Source: Coprococcus_C sp934318045
Lineage (GTDB): Bacteria > Bacillota > Clostridia > Lachnospirales > Lachnospiraceae
Length of the DNA stretch: 64,000 nucleotides
NCBI GenBank assembly: GCA_934318045.1
Contig: CAKREY010000002.1
Coordinates: 1-64,000, forward strand
Direction of reading: 5' to 3'
Position 1 is the first letter of the stretch. Every line of letters begins with the position of its first letter. This document shows positions 53,072-61,883 of the stretch, piece after piece. The position numbers and the translations under genes are program-made. The notes under the pieces are model-generated. The model did not search any database and was not told the origin of the DNA. It saw nothing but the letters and a program-made list of their open reading frames with translations.

Positions 53072-53100
53072 TTTACTTATTTCTGCATGCATAGTATAAT
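53072..53100 (+). promoter_or_regulatory. Promoter of purA
   Basis: -35-like TTTACT (53072-53077), 17-base spacer, -10 TATAAT (53095-53100). The weak -35 next to the operator pair is typical of a promoter that needs an activator. Confidence 0.55.
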
Positions 53101-53154
53101 CTGCCCGAAAAGAAAAAGCAAGAGCAATGTGTGCACACAAAGGAGGACAAACAA

Positions 53155-54456
53155 ATGCTTACAGCCGTAACAGGTATCAACTGGGGTGACGAAGGAAAAG
53201 GGCGTGTCATCGATCTATTAGCAGAGCAGGCGGATATCGTTGTCCGCTATCAAGGCGGAAATAACGCCGGTCACACCGTCGTTGTTGGTCGTGATAAATA
53301 TGTATTAAATCTGCTTCCATCCGGGATTCTGCATCCGGATGTCACATGTGTTTTAGGGGATGGAATGGTCATTGACTTAGAGCATCTCACGAAGGAAATC
53401 GAGGCGCTGCGAGGAAAAGGTATTCCTATCACACCAGAAAATCTAAAGCTTTCCAAGCGTGCCACAATCTCTATGCCTTGGCACCGGGTGCAGGATGAAC
53501 TAGAAGAAGCCCGGCTGGAAAAGGATGGTTCCGCCTTCGGTTCCACACGTCGCGGTATCGCCTATGCTTACAGCGACAAATATAGAAAGAAAACGCTCCG
53601 GCTTGGCGATCTGCTTCATCTGAATGAAGGTTATATCCACAACCGGCTGCACATGATGCTGGATGCAAAAAACATGGAGCTTTCCGGCTGTTATCATCAG
53701 GAGCCAATGTCCTATCCGGCACTGCTCTCCTGGTGTGAGAAACAGGCGGCAGCATTCTCCGCATATATCTGCGATACCGGCGCATTCTTAAGAGATGCCC
53801 TTGCAGACAATCAAAAGGTGCTTTTGGAGGCACAGCTTGGTGCCATGCGTGATATTGACTATGGCATATTCCCATATACATCCAGCTCATCCACGATCTC
53901 CGCCTATGGTCCGATCGGTGCCGGAATCCCCGGTACTTCACTCTCCCATGTTGTCGGTGTTCTGAAAGCATATTCGACCTGTGTCGGTGCCGGTCCGTTT
54001 GCCGCAGAGAAAGCAATGTCTGAATCATGGAAGGATAATCTACGCCGTGCCGGCAATGAATACGGTGCTGCAACCGGACGTCCAAGACGTGTCGGTCCTT
54101 TTGATGCCGTTGCCAGCCGTTACGGACTCCAATGTCAGAACGCAGACCGGATTGCCCTGACAAAACTGGATGTATTAAGCTCCATGAAGGAAATTCCGAT
54201 TATCACAGAATACCTGCAGCACACGAAACATATTAAGGATTTTGACCCAACAGATAATATGGATAATCTCCTGCCCGTCATCGATATCGTTCCTGGCTGG
54301 CAGCAGGATATCTCGCATTGCCGTTCTTATGATGAACTGCCGGACAATGCAAAACGATATATAGAAACGATTGAAAAACTGCTTGATCACGAGATACAAT
54401 TTATCTCCGTCGGTGCGGAACGAAATCAATACCTGACAAAAGGGGAATGGCTGTAA
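53155..54456 (+). CDS. purA: Adenylosuccinate synthetase
   Basis: A 433-residue enzyme that makes adenylosuccinate from IMP, aspartate and GTP, the first step from IMP to AMP. NWGDEGKGRVIDLLA is the GTP/Mg loop with catalytic Asp, QGGNNAGHTVVV supplies the catalytic His, GSTRRGIAYAYSDKYRKKTLRLGDL binds IMP, GAATGRPRRVGPFDAV is the conserved RRxGWFD-like loop (here RRVGPFD), and TKLDVLSSM the guanine-binding TKxD. ATG 53155 has GGAGG eight bases upstream. Divergent LysR gene and operators suggest dedicated control. Its stop codon is in the loop of the terminator at 54438-54471. Slightly divergent from housekeeping PurA in several loops. Confidence 0.94.
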   Translation: MLTAVTGINWGDEGKGRVIDLLAEQADIVVRYQGGNNAGHTVVVGRDKYVLNLLPSGILHPDVTCVLGDGMVIDLEHLTKEIEALRGKGIPITPENLKLSKRATISMPWHRVQDELEEARLEKDGSAFGSTRRGIAYAYSDKYRKKTLRLGDLLHLNEGYIHNRLHMMLDAKNMELSGCYHQEPMSYPALLSWCEKQAAAFSAYICDTGAFLRDALADNQKVLLEAQLGAMRDIDYGIFPYTSSSSTISAYGPIGAGIPGTSLSHVVGVLKAYSTCVGAGPFAAEKAMSESWKDNLRRAGNEYGAATGRPRRVGPFDAVASRYGLQCQNADRIALTKLDVLSSMKEIPIITEYLQHTKHIKDFDPTDNMDNLLPVIDIVPGWQQDISHCRSYDELPDNAKRYIETIEKLLDHEIQFISVGAERNQYLTKGEWL

Positions 54457-54474
54457 AGCCACTCCCCTTTTTTA
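54438..54474. terminator. Bidirectional terminator containing the purA stop codon
   Basis: Stem 54438-54452 with 54457-54471 (15 bp, one mismatch on the plus strand that is a G-T wobble on the minus strand). The four-base loop (54453-54456) contains the purA TAA, and T-runs lie on both sides. It serves both purA and the convergent flavin reductase gene. Confidence 0.8.
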
Positions 54475-54948
54475 TGTGTACATCTTCACTCTTCTCTGAT
54501 ACTCTGCATACGTGAGCGGTTCTTTCTCACTCAGTACATTTCCTTCCGTCACAGTTCCGATAAATAACGTATGGGTACCACAGGTAATCTGCTCTGTCAC
54601 CGTCACTCCAAGCATCGCCACGCTCTGCCATCCGAGATACGGGATTCCCTGTTCATTGACCGGAAGTTCCAGTGCTTTCATTTTGTCAACATCTCTTCCA
54701 GACTGATATCCAAAATGCTTGATTGTCTCGAAGGTGCATGTCTCATCTAAGATGCTGACTGCAAATATCCCGCTCTTTTTGAGTAATTCACATGTATAAC
54801 TCTGATTGGAAACCGCGATTGCGATCTGCTCCGGCTCATGGCTGATCTGCATACATGTATCAATGATACAGCCATTTGCTTTTTTCTCCCACACCGTTGA
54901 TAACATGTATAACCCATAGGTGATACACTGTGTTGCTGTCCGTTCCAT
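54472..54948 (-). CDS. Flavin reductase family protein (short form)
   Basis: A 158-residue FMN-binding split-barrel protein. Seen: ATQCITYGLYMLSTV near the start, QISHEPEQIAIAVSNQSYTCELLKKSG (FMN region), FAVSILDETC, HFGYQSGRDVDKM, and GTHTLFIGTVTEGNVLSEKEPLTYAEYQRR at the C-terminus. Members often act as flavoredoxin or rubredoxin-linked reductases in anaerobes, sometimes fused to or followed by rubredoxin; no rubredoxin is present here. ATG 54948, eight bases after GGAG, is chosen over 54957. Convergent with purA. Confidence 0.87.
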   Translation of the reverse strand: MERTATQCITYGLYMLSTVWEKKANGCIIDTCMQISHEPEQIAIAVSNQSYTCELLKKSGIFAVSILDETCTFETIKHFGYQSGRDVDKMKALELPVNEQGIPYLGWQSVAMLGVTVTEQITCGTHTLFIGTVTEGNVLSEKEPLTYAEYQRRVKMYT

Positions 54949-55009
54949 CTTCCACATCTCCTATCTTTTTTCGTTTCCGATAGTATGTGCAAAATGAGAT
55001 TTTCTATCA

Positions 55010-56140
55010 TTATAATTTTAGATAATCTCTCAGCATATCGTGTACAATCGCTTCAATCTGTTCAGCAATTTCTTTGCATATATTTTTCTTCATCCCTGCC
55101 TTTTCTCCAACGGCAACCAGATCCTCAAGTCCGGGATTTCTTCCATTTCCATTCACAGTTGTTGTATGTTCGCCATAATAGGTGTTGCTATACGTCAGAT
55201 CATACGCCGGAGCAAGCTCCCATCTTGTATGTTCCTCATCATAAATATAGGAAAAATTCTTTGAATGATCATCCCTGTTATGTGCAAATACATTAAAACA
55301 CATACGCCGGTACATCTGCTCCACATCACGATCTTTCGTCAGAATCTTCGTAAGCTTCATCAATTCATTATAATCCAGACTCGGTATCTCATGCGACACC
55401 TCTAACAATGCCGATGCAGTGATAACATGGTAACGATATAATTTTCCGTCTTTTCTTTCCCTGTCATAACGCTTTGTTCCAAAATATCCTTTACATTTAT
55501 CAGATGGAAACAGCCTTGTCTCTGTCATTGTAATCCCACATTTCCCAGCACAACGCGCATAATCATATTCCATCTTTCCGACATTGATCGGATCTACATG
55601 CGACGGAAACTTGATAATCCAGTCTTCTCCATCTACCTGTGTAAAGATTTTAGGTCTGGCACCACCACTCGTTCCACCTAATGCATACAATTCATCCAAT
55701 TTCTCGGAATATTCCGTATTTAAAATCTTGCGGCACTGTTCTGCAAGTATATCCAGATTATCCGGTTCTATATCATACTTCATTTCCCTTTGTGGACGAT
55801 AGGTCAACGCACCCATGCCTGACTCACCCACAATTGCCAACCGGTCTAAAACAGTCAAAGTATCTCTATCCTGTTCATTTTTCTGAAGCATACGATCTAA
55901 CAGCAAGCGTCCCCATGCATCCGGCAGACTATCCGCAAAAACACCAAACAATCCATCAAAATAATTTTTCGTCGGGAGAAATACCTGTCTTTTTAATGGC
56001 AAATGAAATGGGCTGATCGAAAAACCTTCCTCCAGCCATGTATCCGTATATTCAAATGCTACTTTATGATCTGCATTTAAAACCAGTGTTCCAACTTGTC
56101 TGTCATCATAAAATACCTGGAGTATATTATTTTGTCTCAT
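55010..56140 (-). CDS. hipA: HipA-type kinase toxin
   Basis: A 376-residue Ser/Thr kinase of the HipA family, toxin of a type II system; E. coli HipA phosphorylates glutamyl-tRNA synthetase and causes persistence. An N-terminal couple_hipA region (about 1-105, FADSLPDAWGRLLLDRML) is followed by ESGMGALTYRP (near the autophosphorylation segment), GGTSGGARPKIF (ATP-binding P-loop-like motif), DWIIKFPS (Lys), and the catalytic NVFAHNRDDHSKNFSYI (Asp, Lys, Asn) with APAYDLTYS as the metal motif. All active-site residues appear intact. The target cannot be told. It overlaps hipB by 14 bases. Confidence 0.93.
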   Translation of the reverse strand: MRQNNILQVFYDDRQVGTLVLNADHKVAFEYTDTWLEEGFSISPFHLPLKRQVFLPTKNYFDGLFGVFADSLPDAWGRLLLDRMLQKNEQDRDTLTVLDRLAIVGESGMGALTYRPQREMKYDIEPDNLDILAEQCRKILNTEYSEKLDELYALGGTSGGARPKIFTQVDGEDWIIKFPSHVDPINVGKMEYDYARCAGKCGITMTETRLFPSDKCKGYFGTKRYDRERKDGKLYRYHVITASALLEVSHEIPSLDYNELMKLTKILTKDRDVEQMYRRMCFNVFAHNRDDHSKNFSYIYDEEHTRWELAPAYDLTYSNTYYGEHTTTVNGNGRNPGLEDLVAVGEKAGMKKNICKEIAEQIEAIVHDMLRDYLKL

Positions 56141-56405
56141 TTATAACCTCCTGAATATTCCGGTACGGCACCTGTGTAAATATGCCTCGCAGTTCATCTG
56201 CTACATCGAGCGCCATTGCGATTTTTGTAAGAGCCAGCAACGATATCTGTCCGGTTATCTCAAATCGTTTGACAGAACCATAACTGACACCACTTCGATC
56301 TGCAAGCTCCTGTTGCGAAATTGAGCGACGCTTACGGATATTTTTTATCCGCTTTGCCAGTGCCATATCCAATTCTTCTGCTGTCTCCCACACAAATTCT
56401 TCCAC
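56127..56405 (-). CDS. hipB: HipB-type antitoxin, XRE family DNA-binding protein
   Basis: A 92-residue helix-turn-helix protein: the Cro/C1 domain (about 15-70) reads LAKRIKNIRKRRSISQQELADRSGVSYGSVKRFEITGQISLLALTKIAMAL in order. It should bind and neutralise HipA and repress the operon at the palindromes at 56445-56502. The start is GTG 56405, with AGGAG ten bases upstream. The gene overlaps hipA, which keeps antitoxin and toxin in ratio by coupled translation. Confidence 0.9.
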   Translation of the reverse strand: MEEFVWETAEELDMALAKRIKNIRKRRSISQQELADRSGVSYGSVKRFEITGQISLLALTKIAMALDVADELRGIFTQVPYRNIQEVINETK

Positions 56406-56444
56406 TTTTTTACCGCTCCTACTTATTATTACCTATGTCTATTA

Positions 56445-56513
56445 TAGATAAAATATTATCTATTTATGTAAAAATGGTACAATATAGATAATATTTTATC
56501 TACATTGTACCAT
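56445..56513 (-). promoter_or_regulatory. Twin operators of hipBA
   Basis: Two 18-bp palindromic sites, 56445-56462 and 56485-56502, are exact reverse complements of each other (TAGATAAAATATTATCTA and its complement). The distal one is the core of a 40-bp inverted repeat (56474-56513) with outer arms ATGGTACAAT/ATTGTACCAT. A -10-like TATAAT lies at the proximal site. Expected binding sites of HipB. Confidence 0.75.
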
Positions 56514-56541
56514 TCTGTGTTTACTGTGTCAACCAACCACG

Positions 56542-56928
56542 TTACACCGTAATCTCAATCAGATTTCCTTCCACCGCTACAACACAGCTCTCATAATATC
56601 CGTCACCGGTTGTACGTGGACCGCTTGTCACCGTATATCCATCCTGCTTCAGTGTTTCTGTCAGCGTATCTACCTGTTCTTTGCTTCCGACACTGATTGC
56701 CATATGGATAAATCCTGTCCGCATCTGATTCTCTGTCTGTGCTTCCACACCCGGCTTCTGCATGATTTCCAGCCGTGCCCCATCATCAAAGGACAGGAAA
56801 TAAGACTTAAAATCCGTATTCGGATTGTGATACATGGCATTGGACTTTGCTGCAAAATATTTCACGAAAAAATCTCTTGTTTTTTCCAGATCCTGCACAT
56901 ACACCGCAATATGCTCTATCTTCATCAT
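56542..56928 (-). CDS. VOC (glyoxalase/bleomycin-resistance) family protein
   Basis: A 128-residue vicinal-oxygen-chelate protein of one domain with two beta-alpha-beta-beta-beta modules: KIEHIAVYVQDLEKTRDFFVKYF with the first metal His, then SFDDGARLEIM with a Glu ligand, TGFIHMAISVGSKEQVDTL with the second His, and the final VVAVEGNLIEITV with the last Glu. Metal-dependent isomerase, dioxygenase or lyase; the substrate is unknown. ATG 56928 or 56925 (MM start). It is upstream of hipBA on the same strand but separated by the operators. Confidence 0.85.
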   Translation of the reverse strand: MMKIEHIAVYVQDLEKTRDFFVKYFAAKSNAMYHNPNTDFKSYFLSFDDGARLEIMQKPGVEAQTENQMRTGFIHMAISVGSKEQVDTLTETLKQDGYTVTSGPRTTGDGYYESCVVAVEGNLIEITV

Positions 56929-56959
56929 AAGCCCTGCTTTCCTCTGTACCTGCTATGTT

Positions 56960-57271
56960 CTAGCTCCACATTGCCTCGATCTCAGCCTTGGATACCACAC
57001 CGATACTCTTCTTCACGATCTCGCCATCTTTGAACAAAATCAAAGTCGGGATGCTTGCCACGCCATAGGACATCGCAATATCCATTGCCTGATCCACATC
57101 GAGCTTGCAGACCTTGACCTTTCCTTCATATTCGTCTGCGATCTCAGAAACCGTTGGTGCCAGCATCTTACACGGTCCACACCATGTCGCCCAGAAATCA
57201 ACGAGCACGAGTCCCTTTGCATCAAGGACTTCTTCCTTAAAATTATCGTTATTTAAAATTACTTCTGCCAT
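56960..57271 (-). CDS. trxA: Thioredoxin
   Basis: A 103-residue thioredoxin. The active site WCGPCK is in VLVDFWATWCGPCKMLAPT, and the cis-Pro in VASIPTLILFKDGE. All conserved structure residues present, normal length. It reduces protein disulfides with NADPH via thioredoxin reductase, not encoded nearby. ATG 57271 has AAGGAG nine bases upstream; the ATG two codons earlier is too close. Small gene between the oxidoreductase and VOC genes. Confidence 0.96.
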   Translation of the reverse strand: MAEVILNNDNFKEEVLDAKGLVLVDFWATWCGPCKMLAPTVSEIADEYEGKVKVCKLDVDQAMDIAMSYGVASIPTLILFKDGEIVKKSIGVVSKAEIEAMWS

Positions 57272-57330
57272 TTTCATTCACTCCTTATCTTTTGATTTAT
57301 GTTACCCTTTGTTGCTTCCCTTTAATCACA

Positions 57331-58314
57331 CTACCACGTTTCGCCCGGATATTTCATGCCCCAGTCTTTCCGAAGCTTCGTCATGATCTCCATTACATCC
57401 CTGGAATACGCAAGCTGCATCGCGGATGCTTCCCCGCTTTTTACTGCCTGCTCCATATCCTGCATCTCATAATACAGCGCATCCGCAGTATCTCCGGCTG
57501 TAATCTCCGTCTGCGCGCCACTTTCGGCATCGACAATGACTGCCTTATCCGCACGCGGATACTCCATGATCTCGAAATATCCTTTTTCCAGACTGATCAT
57601 CGCACGCTTTGGCTGTTTCGAATGCATCGAAAGTGCAACCGTTGCCATCTGCCCCTGTGCATTCTTGAGCAGAATTGTTGCCTGCTCATCAGAACCGGTT
57701 GGAGAAGGCTTCCACTGGCTCACAATCTCATCCGGCTGTTCATCCAGAAAACTCCGGACGATCGACAGCGCATACACACCGATATCAAGCATCGCGCCAC
57801 CGGCAAGATCCATATTGAAGAACCGGTTCGACATATCGTATTCCTTGAAGCTTCCAAAATTCATCGTGATGATCTGTACCTTTCCAAGCTCACCACCTCG
57901 CACAATATCCCACAGCTTCTTGTAGATTGGCATATGCCAGATCGTCATTGCTTCTGCAAGCACAAGCTTCTTTTCCTTCGCAAGCGCGATCATATCATCC
58001 AATTCTCTGCTGTTAAGCGTAATTGATTTTTCAACAAGCAGATGCTTTCCGTGCATCAGCGCCTGTTTCATAAATGCATAATGTGTATTATGCGGACTCG
58101 TAATATAGATGATATCTACATCCGGATCCAAAAACATATCATCAATCGAATCATATACTTTGGAAACACCGTATTTTTCAGCGAATGCAACCGCCTTTTC
58201 ATGTGTCCGGTTTCCAACTGCATATAACGATTTTCCCATCTTCTGCAATGCCTGTGCCATCTCATTTGCGATCACACCGGTACCAAGCACTGCCCAATTC
58301 AGCGTATCCCGCAT
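57331..58314 (-). CDS. Gfo/Idh/MocA family oxidoreductase
   Basis: A 327-residue NAD(P)-dependent sugar- or polyol-type oxidoreductase. The Rossmann N-terminus has AVLGTGVIANEMAQALQ, DIIYITSPHNTHYAFMKQALMHGKHLLVEKSITLN with the EK(P/S) motif (EKS here), then a substrate domain containing DIGVYALSIVRSFL (D-x-G-x-Y/H catalytic pattern). The substrate cannot be determined; sugar dehydrogenases and trans-1,2-dihydrobenzene-1,2-diol dehydrogenases share this fold. ATG 58314 is eight bases after GAGGTGG and is preferred to GTG 58326. Close to the AGCS symporter gene, possibly one transcript. Confidence 0.9.
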   Translation of the reverse strand: MRDTLNWAVLGTGVIANEMAQALQKMGKSLYAVGNRTHEKAVAFAEKYGVSKVYDSIDDMFLDPDVDIIYITSPHNTHYAFMKQALMHGKHLLVEKSITLNSRELDDMIALAKEKKLVLAEAMTIWHMPIYKKLWDIVRGGELGKVQIITMNFGSFKEYDMSNRFFNMDLAGGAMLDIGVYALSIVRSFLDEQPDEIVSQWKPSPTGSDEQATILLKNAQGQMATVALSMHSKQPKRAMISLEKGYFEIMEYPRADKAVIVDAESGAQTEITAGDTADALYYEMQDMEQAVKSGEASAMQLAYSRDVMEIMTKLRKDWGMKYPGETW

Positions 58315-58337
58315 CTGCTTTGCCACCTCATCTTTCG

Positions 58338-59732
58338 CTAATATGTTTCAATACCATTAAAATAATCTTTTACCATCTTCACCACGACACCCGACAACAG
58401 GAATACCGCAATCAGGTTCGGGATTACCATCAAACCGTTAAATGTCTCCGCGATGCTCCAGAGAAGTCCGAGATTCATCGTTGCACCAACGATTGCAACC
58501 AGGGAATACACAAGCATGAACGGTTTATTTACCCGTGTACCAAACAGAAATTCAATACATCGGACGCCGTAAAGTCCCCAGCCGATGATCGTTGAAAATG
58601 CAAAACAACACATTGCAATCGCTGTGAAGATGGATACCCAGCCACCATAAGTCGACGTAAATCCACTGATTGTAAGCTCTGCGCCTGCCGCCTCTCCATA
58701 TCCAATCGGTACTTTGCTGCATAAGATTACAAGTGCGGTCAATGTACAGATCACAATCGTATCGACAAATACTTCGAAGATTCCGAAGAATCCCTGCTTT
58801 ACCGGTTTTCTTGTATCTGCACATGCATGTGCGATCGAACCGGTACCAAGACCAGCCTCGTTCGAGAAGATACCACGGGAAACTCCCTTCTTCATACTCA
58901 TGAAGAAGCTTCCAACGACGCCACCGGTCACAGATGCCGGGTTAAATGCGCCTTCAAAGATGGATGCAAATACGGATGGCACGTTCTTGACATTCAGCAG
59001 CACAACTCCGATTGCAAGCACGATATACATCACTGCCATAAACGGTACCAGCTTCTCTGTTACCTGCCCAATCCGCTTAATTCCGCCGAGCAGAATCAGC
59101 GCGATCAGAATTGCCAGCACAATTCCGATTATAAGATTCAGGGTAGAAACCTGATTCTTGGAAATTACATTATAATTAAACAATGCCGAGTCAATCGCCG
59201 TTGTGATCGTGTTGACCTGTGTTGCATTTCCCGTACCAAATACCGTCAATACGCCAAATGCAGAGAACAGATACGCCAGCCATTGCCAATGCTTCTTCAA
59301 TCCGTTCTTAATATAATACATCGGTCCTCCAACATAATCGCCATCCTTATTTTTCTCACGAAAATGCACCGCGAGTGTAACCTCTGCAAACTTCGTACAC
59401 ATACCGAGCAGTGCAGATATCCACATCCAGAAAATCGCACCAGGACCTCCGATGGCGATAGCTCCGGCTACTCCGGCTACATTTCCGGTTCCAACCGTTG
59501 CCGCAAGTGCCGTACAAACTGCCTGAAACGGTGTGAGCGCACCGTCGCCCGCTTCCTTCTTCTTGAACATTCGTCCAAATGTCACCTTCATGGCATACGG
59601 GAACTTCCGTATCTGTAAAAACCGGGTACGGAAACTCAAATATAACCCAACACCGATAATACAGACCATCGCCGGGACGCCCCAGATAAAATTATTGATC
59701 ACACTATTGACTGCATCTACTTTTTCTAACAT
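58338..59732 (-). CDS. AGCS family Na+:alanine/glycine symporter
   Basis: A 464-residue integral membrane transporter with about eleven helices. Family motifs: FIWGVPAMVCIIGVGLYLSFRT at the N-terminus, FQAVCTALAATVGTGNVAGVAGAIAIGGPGAIFWMW, GPMYYIKNGL, and the signature SRGIFSNEAGLGTGSIAHACADT (Na+ and substrate site). It imports alanine or glycine with sodium. ATG 59732 has AGGAG ten bases upstream. Same strand as the oxidoreductase gene and 23 bases before it. Confidence 0.95.
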   Translation of the reverse strand: MLEKVDAVNSVINNFIWGVPAMVCIIGVGLYLSFRTRFLQIRKFPYAMKVTFGRMFKKKEAGDGALTPFQAVCTALAATVGTGNVAGVAGAIAIGGPGAIFWMWISALLGMCTKFAEVTLAVHFREKNKDGDYVGGPMYYIKNGLKKHWQWLAYLFSAFGVLTVFGTGNATQVNTITTAIDSALFNYNVISKNQVSTLNLIIGIVLAILIALILLGGIKRIGQVTEKLVPFMAVMYIVLAIGVVLLNVKNVPSVFASIFEGAFNPASVTGGVVGSFFMSMKKGVSRGIFSNEAGLGTGSIAHACADTRKPVKQGFFGIFEVFVDTIVICTLTALVILCSKVPIGYGEAAGAELTISGFTSTYGGWVSIFTAIAMCCFAFSTIIGWGLYGVRCIEFLFGTRVNKPFMLVYSLVAIVGATMNLGLLWSIAETFNGLMVIPNLIAVFLLSGVVVKMVKDYFNGIETY

Positions 59733-59748
59733 TTGTTAAACTCCTATT

Positions 59749-60231
59749 CTAAAAGCCTTCCTTCTTTCGCTGTTTCCGAAGCTCGCTGCGTTTCTTTCCG
59801 GCCTCCCATTCCGCTTCTTCCACCACTGTCTCTAATTTTAACCTTGGCACCCGCCGCGGCTTATTATCCTCATCCAATGCAACCAGTGTCAGATATGCAC
59901 GGTTCACCGGATAACGCATCCCATCAATCTTCTCTAAATAGGAATCCACGCGGATTTCCATCGACGAATTTCCGACATAGGTTACGCGTCCGATCAATAC
60001 GACAACATCATGCTGGCGAAGACTGCGCAGAAAAGTCAGATTATCTACCGATGCAGTGAGCACATGTCCCTCCGAATGACGCATAGCCGTAAGACCTGCC
60101 ACCTCGTCAATCCAGCCCATCAGTATACCACCAAACATCACATCTGCACCATTTAAATGTTCCGGACGAATCTCGTGAAACTGCTCTGTCAGAGAATCAG
60201 CAACCCGTTTTTCTTTTATTTTCTCTTTCAT
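59749..60231 (-). CDS. Acyl-CoA thioesterase, hotdog fold
   Basis: A 160-residue hotdog-fold hydrolase of the acyl-CoA thioesterase (YciA/BFIT-like) family. HLNGADVMFGGILMGWIDEVAGLTAMRH contains the catalytic Asp (DE) and the Gly-rich helix. VTASVDNLTFLRSLRQHDVVVL and RVTYVGNSSMEIRVDSYLE are the conserved middle. A basic C-terminal tail (about 140-160). It hydrolyses acyl-CoA to free acid and CoA; chain length is unknown. Upstream lies a 57-residue small gene; the symporter follows by 16 bases. Confidence 0.9.
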   Translation of the reverse strand: MKEKIKEKRVADSLTEQFHEIRPEHLNGADVMFGGILMGWIDEVAGLTAMRHSEGHVLTASVDNLTFLRSLRQHDVVVLIGRVTYVGNSSMEIRVDSYLEKIDGMRYPVNRAYLTLVALDEDNKPRRVPRLKLETVVEEAEWEAGKKRSELRKQRKKEGF

Positions 60232-60252
60232 GCCGTCATCCCTTTCCTACTT

Positions 60253-60426
60253 TCATCCGATCAACTCATACTGTAGAAATTCATACTTTAATTTTGAGCC
60301 TTCCCCGATATTCTCCGGCAGCAACGCTCTTGCAACCAGCTTCAGATCATCGGACTCGATATCCGTCCGTTTGAGATTTGCATAATCTCCATCTATACTC
60401 ACCACTTCATAATACCATGTTTCCAT
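60253..60426 (-). CDS. Small protein of 57 residues, unrecognised
   Basis: A short gene with ATG 60426 and AGGAG seven bases upstream, ending 21 bases before the thioesterase start region. The product begins METWYYEVVSIDGDYANLKR and ends KYEFLQYELIG. It looks like a small beta barrel (alternating strands, Gly turn at about 40-42) and has no Cys or membrane helix. Resembles SH3-like small proteins in pattern only; no family recognised. Good ribosome site and coding-like composition support it. Confidence 0.7.
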   Translation of the reverse strand: METWYYEVVSIDGDYANLKRTDIESDDLKLVARALLPENIGEGSKLKYEFLQYELIG

Positions 60427-60555
60427 ACGATTGCTCCTTGTATCATCTTAATCTATAATGCTCATTGTATCATGTCAGCATACTTTTTTCATCATATATT
60501 TCTCCGTTTTCAACAGTAATTCAACAATAATTTCTCTCTGCATATCTGTGTACAG

Positions 60556-60584
60556 TTGTCTTTTTTCCTTCAAAATGCTAAGAT
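60556..60584 (+). promoter_or_regulatory. Promoter of the HD phosphohydrolase gene
   Basis: -35 TTGTCT (60556-60561), 17-base spacer, -10 TAAGAT (60579-60584), about 40 bases before ATG 60624. Confidence 0.55.
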
Positions 60585-60623
60585 ATTTCCAGTTAAAAAC
60601 ATGTGTATAAGGAAGGAACGCCC

Positions 60624-61871
60624 ATGCCTGCAATTAAAAATAACAGTTACCATACATTATCCAAGGATTTATCAGAACGTATCGAGCAAGATCGCGCAAA
60701 TCACTGGGTCAATCCATATGCCTGTCCGGATTCTGCCATCATCCGTCGTTTTGACGATCATGACAAGCCACATCTCTGGCGTCCTGCTTTCGTTATGGAT
60801 GTCGAGAAAATCTTGCACAACAATTATTATAACCGTTATTCGGATAAGACACAGGTTATCTCCTGCTACAAAAACGACGATATCTCCAGACGTGCCTTAC
60901 ATGTGCAGCTCGTCTCCCGTATTGCACGTACAATTGGCATGACACTTGGCTTAAACCTGGATCTGATTGAAGCGATATCCCTTGGACATGATATCGGTCA
61001 CACTCCGTTTGGACATGCCGGGGAACGTTTCTTAAATGCACTTTATAACGGGCATACCGGCCGATTGTTCAATCATAATATTCACAGTGCACGTGTCCTG
61101 GATCATCTGATTTTTCGGAATGTAAGCCTGCAGGTATTAGACGGTGTTATCTGCCATAATGGAGAGCTTGAGCAGCAGGAATATAAACCAAAGCGCTTTT
61201 CTTCCACAGATCCATGGGAAGAATTTGATTCCAATCTCGAAGACTGCTATACCGATCCTTCTGCGAACAAACGACAGATTCCCGGCACACTGGAAGGCTG
61301 CATTATGCGGATCAGTGACATCATCGCCTATCTTGGTAAGGACCGGCAGGACGCAGTCAAAATCGGTCTGATTGAAAATGATGATGCTTTTACTTCCGGT
61401 ACACTTGGCACAACCAACGCACAGATCATCAATAATATGACAGTCAGTATCATAGAACACAGCTACGGAAAGCCTTATATCAGTATGGATAAAGATGTGT
61501 ATGAGACATTTTCCAATGCCAAAAACGAAAACTATCAGACTATTTACAATAATCAAAAATTAAATGATATGTACAACAATAACATCCAGCCGATGTTCCA
61601 CGATATATATGAAGCACTTCTCACACAGGCAAAAAGGATGGACCAATCATCCATCCTTTACAAGCATCATATCAACTATATTCGGAACGCCAACCAATTC
61701 AGTCATTATTTTGATCTCGATAAATACATGGATCACTACCTAAGTCAGGATCCGAATGAGATTGTCGTTGATTTCATGGCAAGCATGACCGATGATTATT
61801 TTGTCGATCTGTACAACTACCTGTTTCCAAACGGATCCTACAAGGTTGACTATATTGGGTATTTCGACTAA
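60624..61871 (+). CDS. dgt: HD-domain dGTPase-like triphosphohydrolase
   Basis: A 415-residue HD phosphohydrolase of the dGTPase family, which cleaves dNTPs to nucleoside and triphosphate. The HD metal site is seen as a first His in RALHVQLVSRIARTI and the pair in EAISLGHDIGHTPFGHAGE. A further Asp lies in CIMRISDIIAYLGKD. FNHNIHSARVLDHL and FSHYFDLDKYMDHYLSQDP are other conserved stretches. ATG 60624 has AAGGAAGGAA upstream and is preferred to the earlier ATG. Substrate range is unproven. Ends at a shared terminator convergent with the AAA+ gene. Confidence 0.85.
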   Translation: MPAIKNNSYHTLSKDLSERIEQDRANHWVNPYACPDSAIIRRFDDHDKPHLWRPAFVMDVEKILHNNYYNRYSDKTQVISCYKNDDISRRALHVQLVSRIARTIGMTLGLNLDLIEAISLGHDIGHTPFGHAGERFLNALYNGHTGRLFNHNIHSARVLDHLIFRNVSLQVLDGVICHNGELEQQEYKPKRFSSTDPWEEFDSNLEDCYTDPSANKRQIPGTLEGCIMRISDIIAYLGKDRQDAVKIGLIENDDAFTSGTLGTTNAQIINNMTVSIIEHSYGKPYISMDKDVYETFSNAKNENYQTIYNNQKLNDMYNNNIQPMFHDIYEALLTQAKRMDQSSILYKHHINYIRNANQFSHYFDLDKYMDHYLSQDPNEIVVDFMASMTDDYFVDLYNYLFPNGSYKVDYIGYFD

Positions 61872-61883
61872 TGTATCAGCAAG

